Of a stretch of 64,000 nt of DNA, positions 63,285-64,000 are shown one piece after another. Location: assembly GCA_036925085.1 (NCBI GenBank), contig JAUPFP010000002.1:12243607-12307606 (forward strand). The letters run 5' to 3'. A program made the translations under genes and the position numbers. Every line of letters starts with the position of its first letter. Position 1 is the stretch's first letter. This stretch comes from Brachycybe producta (Eukaryota > Arthropoda > Diplopoda > Playtdesmida > Andrognathidae). The notes beneath the pieces were generated by a model. That model was not told where the DNA came from. It ran no database searches and saw nothing but the letters and a program-made list of their open reading frames with translations.

Positions 63285-63595
63285 ATAAATTAAGGTGGTT
63301 TTAAAGTGTCAAAGGTGCAAAAATGAAGAGACAATTGAATGTGTTTTAGAAACTAGAAGGGTATAGCTCCATCACTTAAGAATATTTCAATGTTCATATC
63401 TTTTAAAATAAGCTTTTTATGTGAGTTTGAAAATGACCCAACTTTAAGCAGATGCTGTTTTTTTTTTAAAATTTGTGTCCATAAAAAGTTTATTTTGAAA
63501 AGATATCGACATTAAAAAAATACCCTTAATTGATTGAGCTACCCCTTCTAGTTTCTAAAACACAATTTCAACTTAAGATGTTTTATGAACTAATG
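63285..63595. mobile_element. Family A foldback MITE, well preserved
   Basis: TTAAGGTGGTTTTAAAGTG end, TTTTAGAAACTAGAAGGGT arm, GAAAATGACCCAACTTTAAG centre, AAAGATATCGACATT, and CTACCCCTTCTAGTTTCTAA arm. It abuts another copy. Confidence 0.75.
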
Positions 63596-63599
63596 ATTT

Positions 63600-63900
63600 T
63601 TGAACTTTTGATTATTCTCCGTTTCAGAAAAATGAGACTAAAACATATTGAATGCGTTTTAGAAACTAGAAGGGTAGCTCGATCGTTTAAAATAAAACCT
63701 TTTATGTGAGTTTGAAAATGACCCAACTTAAAACAGACGCTATTTTTTTTAAAAAAAATTCCCTAAAAACTATGTTGAACCATATTTTCAACATGAAAAA
63801 AAAATACCCTTAAGTGATTCAGCTACTCAATTCTAGTTTCTAAAACACTTTCTTGTTAACTAAAGTTCGAAAATCAGCTGTTCATAAACTCATCTTAATT
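63600..63900. mobile_element. Family A foldback MITE, second tandem copy
   Basis: Shares TTTTAGAAACTAGAAGGGT, AAAATGACCCAACTTAAAAC and CAGCTGTTCATAAACTC with the preceding copy, ending TTAATTAAAAG. Confidence 0.7.
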
Positions 63901-64000
63901 AAAAGTTAATTAAAAAGTAAAATAAAACAAACGAAGTGCCACCTTAAGTGAGAATGGAAGTGGTACCTACATACCTATAGTACTGGAATCCTTGAGGCAT

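Larger units (their letters stand above)
61377..64000. other. Right end: possible trh promoter zone and repeats
   Basis: From 61.8 to 62.6 kb the DNA is richer in GC, with a 32-bp (CT)n run (62131-62162), a (GCC)n run (62341-62358) and splice-like sites at 61933 (GCAAG|GTGAGC) and 62337 (TTTTG|GTGAAG). This looks like a promoter or first-exon area for trh. Beyond it are a family-B MITE and two family-A MITEs in tandem. No firm gene is called. Confidence 0.4.

Overview
This is nuclear DNA from an invertebrate animal, most likely an arthropod. Three things point there. The bHLH-PAS gene filling the right part matches insect trachealess motif by motif. An internal tract of (CCTAA)n, the arthropod telomere unit TTAGG, is present. 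Six compact, intron-rich housekeeping genes have GT-AG introns of about 50-120 bp. A crustacean is a reasonable guess, but the sequence alone does not fix the group.

Left part (1-19 kb) is gene-dense. LRPPRC (minus, 51-5910) and SLIRP (plus, 6440-6868), whose products form one mitochondrial mRNA-stabilising complex, are divergent from a 529-bp spacer. SLIRP runs tail-to-tail into SNW1 (minus, 7089-9498), a spliceosome and transcription cofactor. SNW1 is divergent from TBP (plus, 10307-11671). Then come TMEM87 (minus, 12411-16500), a Golgi seven-helix membrane protein, and METTL17 (minus, 17078-19002), a mitoribosome assembly factor. Three of these genes serve mitochondrial gene expression. 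Exon structures were read by joining splice sites so that phase and family homology agree across every junction. Short ATCGATA (DRE-like) sites recur in the spacers at LRPPRC/SLIRP, SNW1/TBP and TMEM87.

Right part (20.8-64 kb) is one transcription-factor locus on the minus strand, trachealess (trh, NPAS1/3 group). Nine coding exons lie between 20820 and 29216 and encode about 1007 residues. Upstream are more than 30 kb of AT-rich, microsatellite-rich DNA with a few exon-like islands (43311-43397, 61323-61376, possibly 61933-61947 and 62337-62413). These could be 5' leader exons or an alternative N-terminus. The region looks like a large intron/enhancer domain and has an excess of POU octamers (ATGCAAAT).

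Repeats. A long-inverted-repeat MITE family has about 18 copies across the window, including copies in introns of LRPPRC and TMEM87. Four smaller non-autonomous families are also seen. The most unusual is a 527-bp terminal-inverted-repeat element at 54749-55275. It is built from 16-bp subrepeats around a TTAGG telomere-like core, flanked by a perfect 8-bp duplication, and inserted inside one of the MITEs. No CRISPR array, rRNA or convincing tRNA gene was seen, and no retroviral or LTR fossil was recognised.
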